Shown in pieces: positions 36,196-45,689 of a stretch of DNA of 64,000 bases. A program made the position numbers and the translations under genes. Where the stretch lies: the NCBI GenBank assembly GCA_032164245.1, contig JAVMKO010000006.1:759001-823000 (forward strand), in the 5' to 3' direction. The first letter of the stretch is position 1; each line of letters opens with the position of its first letter. The notes below the pieces were generated by a model. The model saw only the letters and a program-made list of their open reading frames with translations. It had not been told where the DNA came from and did not search any database. This DNA is from Sternotherus odoratus. Its lineage: Eukaryota > Chordata > Testudines > Kinosternidae.

Positions 36196-36495
36196 CCTGA
36201 ACAGGGCGGCGGGTCCCAGAACACAGTGGGCGCAGAAAATGAACAGAGCATTCCCCCCAGCAGGGCCTCAGGACCCCTCTGGCCTCCTCTTTATTAGCCA
36301 CTCCGCGGTGACTCTTCGCAGGTGATCTGCAAACAGAAAAGAGGTTCCTGTTTTAGAAGTTTTAGGTCATCTAATCAGGGAACATGGCATGTGATTTAGG
36401 GTACCGTTCTGATGGCATGAATATGCTGTACCAAATACTCATAGCCACCAGCGTGCAAACAAGCTGAGTTTTGTACAAACCATCAGTTAAACCTC
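36196..36495. other. Unassigned DNA
   Basis: About 300 bp with no recognisable feature. It contains the target site of the compound insertion that follows. Confidence 0.45.
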
Positions 36496-36507
36496 TGTGA
36501 ATAGTGA

Positions 36508-36626
36508 AGAATAAGAGAGGTAGCTGTGTGAATCTGGAATTGCAGAAGTGACAAAGAGTCCTGTGGCACCTTAAAGACTAACTAAAGTATTGAAGCATAA
36601 GCTTTCGTGGGCTAATATCCACATCC
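36508..36626 (-). repeat. PLE 3' end, left arm
   Basis: This arm keeps the full terminus, including the gtagctgtgtgaatctgg part next to the TSD, then cctgtggcaccttaaagact and aagctttcgtgggctaat. It stops inside what would be stem II of the hammerhead-like fold, at the junction with the captured segment. Confidence 0.85.
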
Positions 36627-36848
36627 AGGCAGGATGGCCGCGTCTGACAGCCCAGGTCAGCACATTCTCCCAGGCTGCGACGCCATTTGTCAGTCAATGA
36701 CTTTTTATTGCTTTTGCTTGAGTGATGATGTATATTTCCTCGTAATGCAGATTGTGCACCTTGTGTCGATCAGTTACAGTGTGTCGCGTGCGGGTCAGAC
36801 CTGATAGTGATGCTTCCCACGAGCTGTGTGGCCCTCTGTTATTTCCTT
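36623..36848. repeat. Captured segment, copy A of a 225-bp duplication
   Basis: By eye it matches 40197-40424 in the same orientation, with about 13 substitutions and two small indels (about 94% identity). Several differences are C/T or G/A changes. Similarity starts at tccaggcaggatgg and ends at tatttcctt, exactly at the borders of the PLE arms. No coding signal. Confidence 0.88.
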
Positions 36849-36925
36849 CGTGGGTATTAGCCCACGAAAGCTTATGCTTCAATACTTTAGTTAGTGTTTA
36901 AGGTGCCACAGGACTCTTTGTCACT
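36849..36925 (+). repeat. PLE 3' end, right arm
   Basis: This is the inverted counterpart of the left arm, from cgtgggtattagcccacg through ttagtgtttaaggtgcca to ggactctttgtcac. It lacks the last roughly 40 bp present in the left arm. The second TSD copy begins immediately after it. Confidence 0.85.
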
Positions 36926-36937
36926 TGTGAATAGTGA

Positions 36938-37834
36938 GTGAATCAGTGAAAATCACGATCTGTTCCTGAGTGTTTCACGAACAGAAAGGGACTGCGCTGG
37001 CTGGATGAAGTGTTAATAATCCCAGGGCTCTGCCCATGGGAACACAAAAGCTCCTCCCTTCTCCTTTGAAATGAGGCAGGACCAAGCAGTCCTGAGGTAG
37101 CCGGGGAGATCGTCCTGGGCCCAGCAAGTCACTTGATGGACTCAGCATCTGCATCAAAGAAAATCAAGTTTAGGGGTTTGCTGTTAATTGACTGACATCT
37201 TCAGGTTCTTTCTGTCACCCATAGTCAGTCACCATTACAACTGGGTAACGCGCCTGTGAGATCATCATAGCCTGGCACAAGCAATAGTGATCTAGGGATT
37301 CAGGGAAGGGCGATTAGACTTCAGAACAAATACAGAGAGAGACCGGTTTTCAAAGGCAGCGCCATAGATCCAGGTAGGTAATTTATGATTTTGGTTTGGC
37401 TGTTCTCCATACACGATGTGCATCTAGGCAGCATTAAGGAGTGTAGCAACCGACATTACAGTATGACATTGGTAGGTATTGTTTAAACACCCCGGAGCAG
37501 CAAATGGCAAAGGACTGGGTGTTTGGGTCCTAGGGATGGGATGAGAGTATGTCACAGGCATTGTGCTCTAAGCAGGTTTTCCCAAGATGCTAGCACTGAA
37601 CGGCTTGTTCGGCTACTGACTTCTTGCAGCGAATCCGTGATCTCTGTGTGCAGGGTACTAAGCGGGACCTTCAAGCCCCGGCTGTTCCATTGTGGTCTGC
37701 TCTGTGCCCAGCACAGCGGGCGTTCCCCAGCACTCCTGTGCTCCCACAAAATACCTGGTAGACGGGTCAGACACCCGCGGCTGGCCCAGCGCAGCTGACC
37801 CGGGATTGCAGGGCTCAGGCTGCCGGGCTGGACA
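36938..37834. other. Unassigned DNA
   Basis: No recognisable feature. GC content rises towards 37.7 kb. Confidence 0.45.
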
Positions 37835-37940
37835 ATTGCCACGTAGACATTCGGGCTGGAGCGTGGGTCCTGTGACCCTCCCCACGCACGGTGGCCTCCG
37901 GCTCAGGGTCCAGCCCGAGCCTGAACGTCTACACTGAAGA
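37835..37940. repeat. Palindromic MITE-like repeat
   Basis: The ends gtagacattcgggct and agcctgaacgtctac are inverted copies of each other with two mismatches, around a GC-rich core. This resembles the short palindromic non-autonomous repeats seen in turtle genomes. No clear TSD was found, so the family is not assigned. The element may start further left. Confidence 0.45.
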
Positions 37941-39409
37941 CCTGAGTCCTGGGAGCCTGAGTCACCGGCACAGGCCAGCCGCGGGTGTTTGACGGCAGGG
38001 CAGACACCCCAGCGAGGTGGTTCATATGCCAGCATTTCCTACAGCCCATTACAACGGTGTCAGTTCAACCCCCCCTAATTTCAACCCCTGGGGAAACCGC
38101 CGCCCCCCCAGAGGCAGAGTGGCGTCCTGTCAGCCCCCTCAAAGATCATGTGATCGCGCCCACCTCAGCCCGTCTGGTATCCGCCTCTCCTCTGGCAGAA
38201 GGGAGAGGGGCGCAGAGCGGGGGAACAGACCTCATGTGCGAGAGACTCCTCACAGGCCGGCTATGAGTCTCCCAGAGACTGTCCCTGTCTGGCCCCTCGT
38301 CCCTATTCACACGGCCCAGCCAAGGGAAAGGCCCTAAGCCCCAACACACTCCAGTTTGAGTTCATTACAGCCGGAACTGGCACCGTCCTGCAGCTTCCCC
38401 CGGCCAGCAGCTGTCTTGCCTGTCCCTGCGCTGTCCGGCTCAACTGGTCACTGCAGGGGACGGGGAGGGGAGAGGGCTCAGCTGCAGGGAGTCGCAGAGC
38501 TCAGGGCTCGCTCAGGGAGGCTGCTGTCTGCCCTGACTCTCCTCCTGTCAGACGGGGCTGTGTTGACGTGTTTCCCAGCAGCCAGGACTCCAGAGTCGCC
38601 CGCGGGTGCCCTGGGCGTGGCTGGGGCGTCTCCTCCCCACTCCAGCTGTTCAGACTGTCAGCACTTCTGGTCAGCTGTGCAGCAAGATCTGCCCTTGGGC
38701 AGATCACGAGCAGCTCCCAGGGGCCAGGCTGGGCTGAGGACAGTGGCTGCTGAACTGGGTGTCTGTCGGCTCCGCTAGCTGCTGCGTGTTGCTGTGGGGT
38801 CGCTCTCTGCACCCAGGCTATCCCATCCCTGCACCAGGCTGCGCACACAAAGCACAGAGTGGTAACAGGGGTCAAGAGGCCCTTCTGAAATGCAGAGTAG
38901 AGGCCTGGAGAGAAATCCACCGAATTCAGGACAAAATGTCCAATGGCAGCGCTCCAATCTCCTCGCTTCCCTCGCTCTGCAGGGCGTGAGGTGCAGGTCT
39001 CTTCCCCGTGGGAGAGGGAGGAAGGTGCACACCTCTCGTTCCGCAAGGTCCCAGCTGAATCCGGCGCTGGGTGCTGTGCAGATACAGAGCGGGAGTGCCC
39101 TGGAGAGAGGAGGCAGACGCAGGGTCAGAGGGGAAACGGCCAGAGAGAGGATGTGACCCTCCCACAGCTGATCAATTGCAAAGGCAGGAGCAGAACCCTG
39201 GTCTCCTCGCCTAGGGCCCTAACCACTACTCCGCACTGCCTGACCCTCCCCTAAGGGCACTGATCTTGAGAATAGAGAGTTGTCATAAAGCCTTTAGAAA
39301 ATCCCCACTGTGCCCAACCGGACCGGGCCTCCAGACACTCAATGTCACCTCACAACCCTTCCAGCCCGCTGTGCGGGGTCTGTCCGCCTGTCAGTGCAGA
39401 GCAGAACAG
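37941..39409. other. Unassigned GC-rich DNA
   Basis: Overlapping frames on both strands (up to 181 residues) carry no domain. A short segment at about 39165-39245, with 'ggcaggagcagaaccctggt' and 'ccctaaccactactcc', resembles an old MIR-type SINE. Confidence 0.4.
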
Positions 39410-39830
39410 TGGTTGTGTGTCTGCCTGTGATGTGTGTCACACGGATGTGTGTGTGTCTGCCTGTGATGTGTGTCACACAGATGTGTGTGTGTCTGCCTGT
39501 GATGTGTGTCACACAGATGTGTGTGTGTCTGCCTGTGATGTGTGTCACACAGATGTGTGTGTGTGTCTGCCTGTGATGTGTGTCACACGGATGTGTGTGT
39601 GTCTGCCCGTGACGTGTGTCACACGGATGTGTGTGTGTCTGCCCGTGACGTGAGTCACACGGATGTGTGTGTGTCTGCCCGTGATGTGTGTCACACGGAT
39701 GTGTGTGTGTCTGCCCGTGATGTGTGTCACACGGATGTGTGTGTGTCTGCCCGTGATGTGTGTCACACGGATGTGTGTGTGTCTGCCCGTGATGTGTGTC
39801 ACACGGATTGTGTCTGCCCGTGTGATGTGT
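39410..39830. repeat. 36-bp minisatellite, about 11 units
   Basis: The unit ctgcctgtgatgtgtgtcac followed by acggatgtgtgtgtgt repeats with a 36-bp period (starts near 39421, 39457, 39493, 39529, then 39567 after a 2-bp expansion, 39603, 39639, 39675, 39711, 39747 and 39783). The first units read gcctgtga and the later ones gcccgtga, so there are two unit types in blocks. Because 36 is a multiple of three and the unit lacks stops in several frames, long repetitive frames appear on both strands. They are not genes. Confidence 0.97.
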
Positions 39831-40196
39831 CACTGATACACACCCAGGCTGGTGTGGCAGGCAGGGATGGCTGGTGTTGCTCCGGGACGCCTGCGGAACC
39901 CACTCCCTCCTGGCATCACCGCTCCTGAATAATGTCACGTCCCAGACGAGGGCCAGCAAAATCCTTGGTGCATGCTGTCAAATATCTTCTCGTCCCATGA
40001 TATTCTTCTCAATACTACTGCAAACCCGGGGGATTCCCCTGGAGCGTTGCTTAGGGTGATGTTTTGGAAAGTGGGGTGGATCAGGCCAGGGTGTCTATTT
40101 GGACGGGGGTGAGGAGGATAATAAGCCCAGCATTAGGATCCAGGGCATGTTGATGTCAGCAATCCCATCATCAGTGCAGTCCCCAGGGGACCGGGT
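39831..40196. other. Unassigned DNA
   Basis: No feature recognised between the minisatellite and the duplicated segment. Confidence 0.45.
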
Positions 40197-40424
40197 TCCA
40201 GGCAGGATGGCTGCGTCTGACAGCCCCGGTCAGCACATTCTCCCAGGCTGTGCCGCCATTTGTCAGTCAATGACTTTTATTGCTTTTGCTTGAGTGATGA
40301 TGTGTATTTCCCCCTAATGCAGATTGTGCACATTGTGTCGATCAGTTACAGTGTGTCGCGTGCGGGTCAGACCTGACAGCGATGCTTCCCGTGAGCCGTG
40401 TGGCCCTCTTTGTTATTTCCTTGG
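40197..40424. repeat. Copy B of the 225-bp duplicated segment
   Basis: It matches 36623-36848 at about 94% identity but is not flanked by PLE arms. It is therefore the likely source, or a sibling of the source, of the captured copy. It contains ctgacagccccggtcagc and tgtgtcgcgtgcgggtcaga. No open frame spans it convincingly. Confidence 0.85.
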
Positions 40425-40779
40425 GTTTGGTTACCGAGAGGCACCAGACCTCGCAGGGAAATCACTTTGTGTTAAAAACAGTCGTTTCCAATCTATTTCC
40501 CACCGTGGGGTGGTGGAGTGCCTGGGCTGTGAGCAGCTGCGCGTTGAGAGGAGAGGGCTTTGGAAACCAATGAGATGCAGAATATATTGATTCCAGACAG
40601 CAAAGGAGCTTCTTCCCCGCTCGCCGATGTGTAAGCAGATAAATGCTCAGCTACCCATTGTAGTGTGTCAGTCTAACGTCCCGGCTTGTACAAAATACAT
40701 TTCCCACGGGCCACCTAAACAGTTAATGTGCGTCCAAAATGAGCAACTACGGCAAAATTTGCTGGCAGCACTTCACATT
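40425..40779. other. Unassigned DNA
   Basis: No recognisable feature. Confidence 0.45.
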
Positions 40780-41110
40780 TTTTGCGTGTGTGTGTAGGTG
40801 TTGTGTGTGTCATCTGCATGCAGTGCCATCTGCGTACGTGTGTCATATGTGCATGTCTGTCATCTGCATGCGTCATCTGTGTTCATGTGTGTGTCCTCTG
40901 CGTGTGGGTGTGTGTCTTCTGCGTGTTTGTGTGTATGTGTCATCTGCGTGAGGGTGTGTGTCCTCTGCATGTTTGTATGTTCTCTGCATGTGTGTGTGTC
41001 ATAGCGTGTGGGTGTGTGTCTTCTGCTTGTTTGTATGTGTGTATCCTCTGTGAGCGGGTGTGCGCCTTCTGTGTGTTTGTGTGTGTGTGTGTCATCTGCG
41101 TGTGGGTGTC
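40780..41110. repeat. TG-rich irregular tandem repeat
   Basis: Degenerate units of roughly 25-45 bp are built from tgtgtgtcatctgcgtg and gtgtcttctgcgtgtttg words. Alternating purine-pyrimidine (TG)n runs are short. The Cys/Val-rich frames here are translations of the repeat. Confidence 0.9.
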
Positions 41111-41276
41111 TTCATATCTAGGATCTGGTTTGGAGGTGGTGATGTCGTTACTTGGCTTCCGAAGCACATAAATGACCTTCTTAACTAATTGTGTGTGGAG
41201 GGTGCTCCTGCCAGGGGATATTTCTGCTGCTGTTGTGCGGGATTTATGTGGCCCCAGGACTGCATGTGGTGTGTTG

Positions 41277-42369
41277 CCATGTGTGACGGTGCTGGTTCTG
41301 GTGGGACCCAACTGAGAGTGCCAAGTCGGGACAAATTTCTTCAAGCAGGGCAGTTACAGCTCAAGTCTGGGGTTTCTCCACCTCTAAGGCACCAAACCAG
41401 CCAGACAGAAAAGACTTTGGTTTTATCCCACTAGCTAACTACAACTCACACAAGCAATTCCCTTAGACAGTCCAGTTTCCCAGTATCACCACCTGCAGCC
41501 ACTCGTTATGCGGATGTCTGGTTATGAAAACCAATACTCCAGTAAGAGAAAAAAGGTTCTCCCGATCCCAAAGGACCACACCCCAGACCCAGGTCAATAT
41601 ACAAATCAGATCTTACCCACAAATCACGCTGTTGCCAATCCTTTAGAATCTAAAATCTAAAGTTTATTCATAAAGGGAAAAAGAGATTGGTGAGAGCTAG
41701 AATTGGTTAAATTGAATCACTTACATACAGTGATGGCAAAGTTCTTGGTTCAGGCTTGTAGCAGGGATGGAATAAACTTCAGGTTCAAATCAAGTCTCTG
41801 GAGTACAAACATCCACATCTGGGATGGGTCCTTCAGTCCTTTGTGTAGAGCTTCAGTTTGTAGCAAAGTTCCTCCAGAGGTAAGAAGCAGGACTGAAAAC
41901 AAGATGGAGAGGAGGCATCAGCCTTTTATAGTCTCTCCCAGGTGTAAGAACCTCCTTGTTCTTACTATGGAAAATTACAGCAAAATGGAGGTTGGAGTCA
42001 CATGGGCAAGTCCCTGCATACCCTGCTGAGTCACAAGGTGTGTCTGCCTTCTCTCAATGGGTCAGTTGTGTAGCTGATGGTTCTTAATGGGCCATCAAGC
42101 AGGCTAGGCAGAACTAATACCAACTTGTCTGGGGTGTCACCCAGAAGCTGAACATAAGTTTGAGATACAGACAGTATAGAGCAATATTCCTACCTTTAAC
42201 TACAAAAAGGATACACACATACAGACAGCATAATCATAACCAGCAAACCATAACCTGGTCTTAGACACCTTTTATTATCCGCTTTACGTAAGATTTGGTG
42301 CCACTACAGGACCTTGGTTCCAACAATGATCTATATTGTCCCAGTTCATGTCAATAATGTCACACTATG
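41277..42369 (-). mobile_element. Solo LTR with 5-bp TSD (minus)
   Basis: The LTR spans 41282-42364 (1083 bp) and has TG...CA ends on either strand: it starts tgtgacggtg and ends aatgtcaca on the + strand. Flanking 5-mers are ccatg (41277-41281) and ctatg (42365-42369), one mismatch. On the minus strand a TATA box (actataaaaggc near 41930) and an AATAAA polyadenylation signal near 41665 lie in the expected U3-R order. No internal coding region is attached, so this is a solo LTR left by recombination. The copy at 47.86-48.91 kb is the same family in opposite orientation. The family is either Ty3/gypsy or endogenous retrovirus; it cannot be told from the LTR alone. Confidence 0.85.
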
Positions 42370-43181
42370 GTTCAGACAGACACTATCCTGAAGAGGTTCT
42401 TGGTTGGTTCTAATGCCACTAATTCTGGGCAGTCCAGTCTTTTAGAAGAACCTCAGGCTAATTGTTTAGGAATAAAATAGAACATTTGCCATTTTGTCAG
42501 GTTAGAAAAGCAATTTCCATGATGATAGAACAATAGGGAAATGGCCTAAATGAAAGTGCCCCACTGTAAAACCATGACCTGACGAGGAGTGCTATTTCCT
42601 CAGTCTAGAACTCTGTCCACATGAGCAAGAGCTCTGTGATTTCCATCTGCTTCACTGCCTCCGTTATCTCCGTGTTGGGCTCTTGATGTCATTCCTCTTG
42701 AGCAGGAATATTCCACCAGCCTGGCCTTTATGTAGGACATTGCTGGGACATTCTTCTCTCATCATGTCCCACTCAGACAGCTCTGGATACTCGATGGCGG
42801 CCAGTATTCCTCTTTCTGTCTGTCTGTCTGTCTCCTGTAAGCAGAACAAATGATTTCCAAAGGTCAGGTTAGTCCGACCCTCATCCTCCCTGTATTTTGT
42901 ACCCGTCCATTCACTCCTCTCTCCTCCCTGCCACACCAGTCACAGTCCCTCCTCCTTCATTGCAGGCCCCATATTCTCTGTCACACTCACTCCTTCCCTT
43001 TTACTTGTCCTCCGCTTCTCTCCCACCCCTCCTCTTCCCATCCTGCCCCTCTGCCCTTGCATTGTTTGGGCATGTCCAAAAGGGAGGGGGACAGAGCTCT
43101 CCCTTCCAGGGTGCTGGGCCCAAGGGATCCATATTTTTCTGGAAATCTAGTAGGGACGTTATTCTGGAGCAATCGGTGCCA
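42370..43181. other. Unassigned DNA with a short (CTGT)n run
   Basis: A tctgtctgtctgtctgtct run lies near 42814-42832. The sequence approaching 43.18 kb is C/T-rich. No coding feature recognised. Confidence 0.45.
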
Positions 43182-43460
43182 CTAGCAGCACTGCCTGCTG
43201 CCTTGGAAACAGATGTTATGAGCTCCGCTCCTCTGCCTGAGACCCTGCAGTTCTGCCTGTCTGTCCGGCCCTGCACGTGGAACTGGAAGCGTTTCAGAGA
43301 GCGCTGCCATGGAGGTCCTGGACTTGAGTCTCTTGCCTAACACCCTAAATTTGGGCTCCAGGACCTCTCCCCCATCCTTCCCATATAGTTGCCCCCTTTC
43401 CCAAATGTCTCCCCAGTTCCCATTAACTCTAAACCCCTCCTCCCTACACCATCGTCTCAT
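43182..43460 (-). pseudogene. CR1 ORF1 C-terminal fragment, second copy
   Basis: On the minus strand the frame includes GGEVLEPKFRVLGKRLKSR, then SETLPVPRAGPDRQAELQGL, which are motifs of the post-esterase part of CR1 ORF1. The nucleotide segment 43239-43380 resembles 43469-43612 at roughly 80% identity. This is either a partial tandem duplication within one CR1 or two adjoining CR1 fragments. Confidence 0.6.
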
Positions 43461-44200
43461 CCACGCATTGAGACCCTGCAGTTCTGCCTAACTGGCCCTG
43501 CGGGTGGAACTGGGAGCATTTCAGAAAATGTGACCATGGAGGTCCTGGATTTCAATCTCTTCAACCTCGTGGTCTAAATTTGGCTTCCAGGACCTCTCTC
43601 CTATCCTTCCCTATGCCACTGGTACCCCCATGTACGACAACCTCCGGCTCCTCCCCAGCACTACACATAAGTCTGTCTAGATGTCTCGATAGATCCGCAA
43701 CCTTCGCACCAGGCAGGCAAGTCACCATGCGGCTCCCAGTCATCGCAAACCCAGCTCTCTATGTTTCTAACGATTGAATTGCCCATTGCTAATACCCGTC
43801 TCTTCCTAATAACTGGGGGTCCCTCCACCGGAGAAGTCTCATCAGTGAGAGAGGATACCACAACATCGCCTGGAAGGAGGGTCCTCGCAATGGGATTGTT
43901 TCCCTCTACTCCACTTTCATCCTCCTCAACAGCACAGAGGCTGTCAGACATTCCACTGTGTCCCAGAAATTCTCATCTGTGTTCCTCTCTCTCTCCCTTA
44001 GTTCCTCCAGTTCAGCCACCCTGGTCTCCAAAGGCCAGACACGGTCTCTGAGGGCCAGGAGCTCCTTGCACTGAATGCACAGATACACCGCCTGTCCATA
44101 GGGCAGGTCATCAGACCTACTGCATTGGGTGCAATAAAGCGGATAGCCCCCACTCTGCTGCTGGACTTCGGCCTGCGTTCTCTTTTCACTCCTGCCACTC
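43461..44200 (-). pseudogene. CR1 ORF1 fragment: zinc-finger, coiled-coil and SGNH-esterase parts
   Basis: CR1 ORF1 encodes an RNA-binding and lipid-esterase protein. On the minus strand, from 44.16 kb down, the sequence shows CTQC...CIQC (paired CxxC zinc-finger-like), a Leu/Glu-rich coiled-coil stretch (RVWPLETRVAELEELRE), then VLAMGNSIVRN, the GDSI-type nucleophile block with Asp changed to Asn, then CLPGAKVADLSRHLDRL, and VVVHGGTSGIGK, the degraded counterpart of the HVGTND block. At least one frameshift lies near 43742 and other frame changes separate the zinc-finger part. ORF1 is rarely kept because most CR1 copies are 5'-truncated. No ORF2 follows in the expected place, so the copy is internally deleted or 3'-truncated. 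Confidence 0.75.
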
Positions 44201-45689
44201 GTTCTTCTGTTGTTGTTTTGTTTTCATCCTGGGTGTTTTTTAGCTTGTTTAAAGAAGTGTAGGGAATGTTTAGTGGATGTACCCACCCTCACGCTGCCCC
44301 TCAAAACTCCCTCACAAAGCTCTCCTGTTAGCCGCTCCTGCTCGCTAGCGTTAAAAGCACTAAGCTTGGTGAACGCTAAAGTAAGACAAGGCCGTTGATT
44401 CATCATTTCAGAGCAGCTCCACAAGGGAGTTCAAGGACGTGTGGGTTCCTCTCAGATGCTAACTCGTACGCCGTCTTCTCCACCCTGGCGAGACTGGTGG
44501 GATGCCTGGCAGGGCTCGGAGGCGCTGGTCGCACTACAGAAGTTGTTGGGCTTTAGTGCTGAGCACGGCATCAGGTCTCCGAGCGTCTGAGCAGTAAGAA
44601 GGGTCAGATGCTTCATTAGCAATTGACCTTCTGGTCTCTCCCCTCGAACCGGTTAGTTTTCAGCTTGTTTCTAACGAGTCCTAGTGTGGAAAGTGATCTC
44701 ATTCCTACAGCAGAAGGCCAATGTCAATGGCTGTGTCTGAACAATGCTGATATTAATTGGCAGGTTGCTCATGTTAGTGCATTAGTGGTTTATTGTATCA
44801 ATGTCATGGGGCTCCAATAGGCCGAGCTGATCTGTAGATGCTGCGATACAGAAGTGCGATGCAAGTGCTGTGGATTTCCCCCATCTCACATGTCGGGAGC
44901 TGTGAGTTAGATCCGCCAAGAGGGATTCTGTTCTAGTGCAGGGAGAATATTCAGCTCTTCTATTTCACAGAATACGGCCAACCCAGAGAAAGCCTCTTGT
45001 GAGGGATTTTCCTCTAAGGAGAATCCATCTTCCGCAGTGGAAAAATTTGTATAATAAAGGAGTGTTACTGACTCAGTAATAATGTCACGGGGAAAGAAGC
45101 TGTCAGAGGATAAGCCTCTCCAGGATGCTTATTTTCAGAGTGGGCGACACAGAGCTATAAGGATCTAGCAATTGTTTCCTTTTTAGTATTAGTTATTACA
45201 GTAACACCAAGAGACCTCCTTGAGACAGAGGCCCCACAAATACATAGGGAGAGATAGTTCTGCCCTGAACAGAGAAAACCAATTTTCATCCCTATCTAAC
45301 AGATGGGAAACTGAGGCATGGAGCAATTAACTGACCGGTTCAGGGAGTTTTGGGCTGAGCCTAGAACTGAACCTAGATCTCCTGAGTCCACAGCCTATGC
45401 CTGGACCATAAGGCCATCTTTGCTCTTGTAATTTTTGTTATAACAAATGACTGATGCACATGAAATAAGGGAGAGCTTATTGCCTCTCCTATAGAAATAA
45501 AATATCCCTCTATGAAATAGCCATATAGTGACCATAAAGCATGTCTCTGCTGTAATAAAGGGCACAAACTTGTCAAAGGAGCCCCAGTTCCATTTATAAA
45601 ATGGAACTTAGGAGCCTAAGTTACCTCGAAATTCAGTGGGCCTTAGGTTTTGTCTACACTGCAAGGTCAGATCGTACACGGTATGGGGA
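44201..45689. other. Unassigned DNA with a MIR-like fragment
   Basis: A segment at about 45225-45425 contains 'gggaaactgaggcatggagc', 'cctagatctcctgagtcc' and 'atgcctggaccataagg'. It resembles the reverse complement of an old MIR or tRNA-type SINE. The phrase 'ttttgtctacactgcaaggtc' at about 45648 is shared with other short turtle repeats. Nothing else recognised. Confidence 0.4.

Larger units (their letters stand above)
36496..36937. mobile_element. Compound insertion: inverted PLE 3' ends around a captured segment, 12-bp TSD
   Basis: The whole block is bounded by a perfect 12-bp direct repeat, tgtgaatagtga, at 36496-36507 and 36926-36937. Inside are a PLE 3' end in minus orientation (36508-36626), a 225-bp segment that also exists at 40.2 kb (about 36623-36848), and a second PLE 3' end in plus orientation (36849-36925). 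The arms match over about 76 bp with 2 mismatches when one is inverted. A TSD around everything indicates one insertion event. I infer target-primed reverse transcription with template switching. A classical TIR transposon is less likely because the arms are the known PLE 3' terminus found singly elsewhere. Confidence 0.85.

Noticed and set aside
36508..36925. The compound insertion as an ordinary TIR transposon or MITE
   Set aside because: Its arms are unequal, they are the PLE 3' terminus found singly elsewhere, and a 12-bp TSD does not fit the common cut-and-paste superfamilies. A DNA transposon is not fully excluded.
39345..39959. A 204-residue Thr/His-rich frame and several Cys/Val-rich frames
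   Set aside because: They are translations of the 36-bp minisatellite in different frames and strands.
40782..41344. Cys/Val-rich plus-strand and Thr/His-rich minus-strand frames
   Set aside because: They are translations of the irregular TG-rich repeat.
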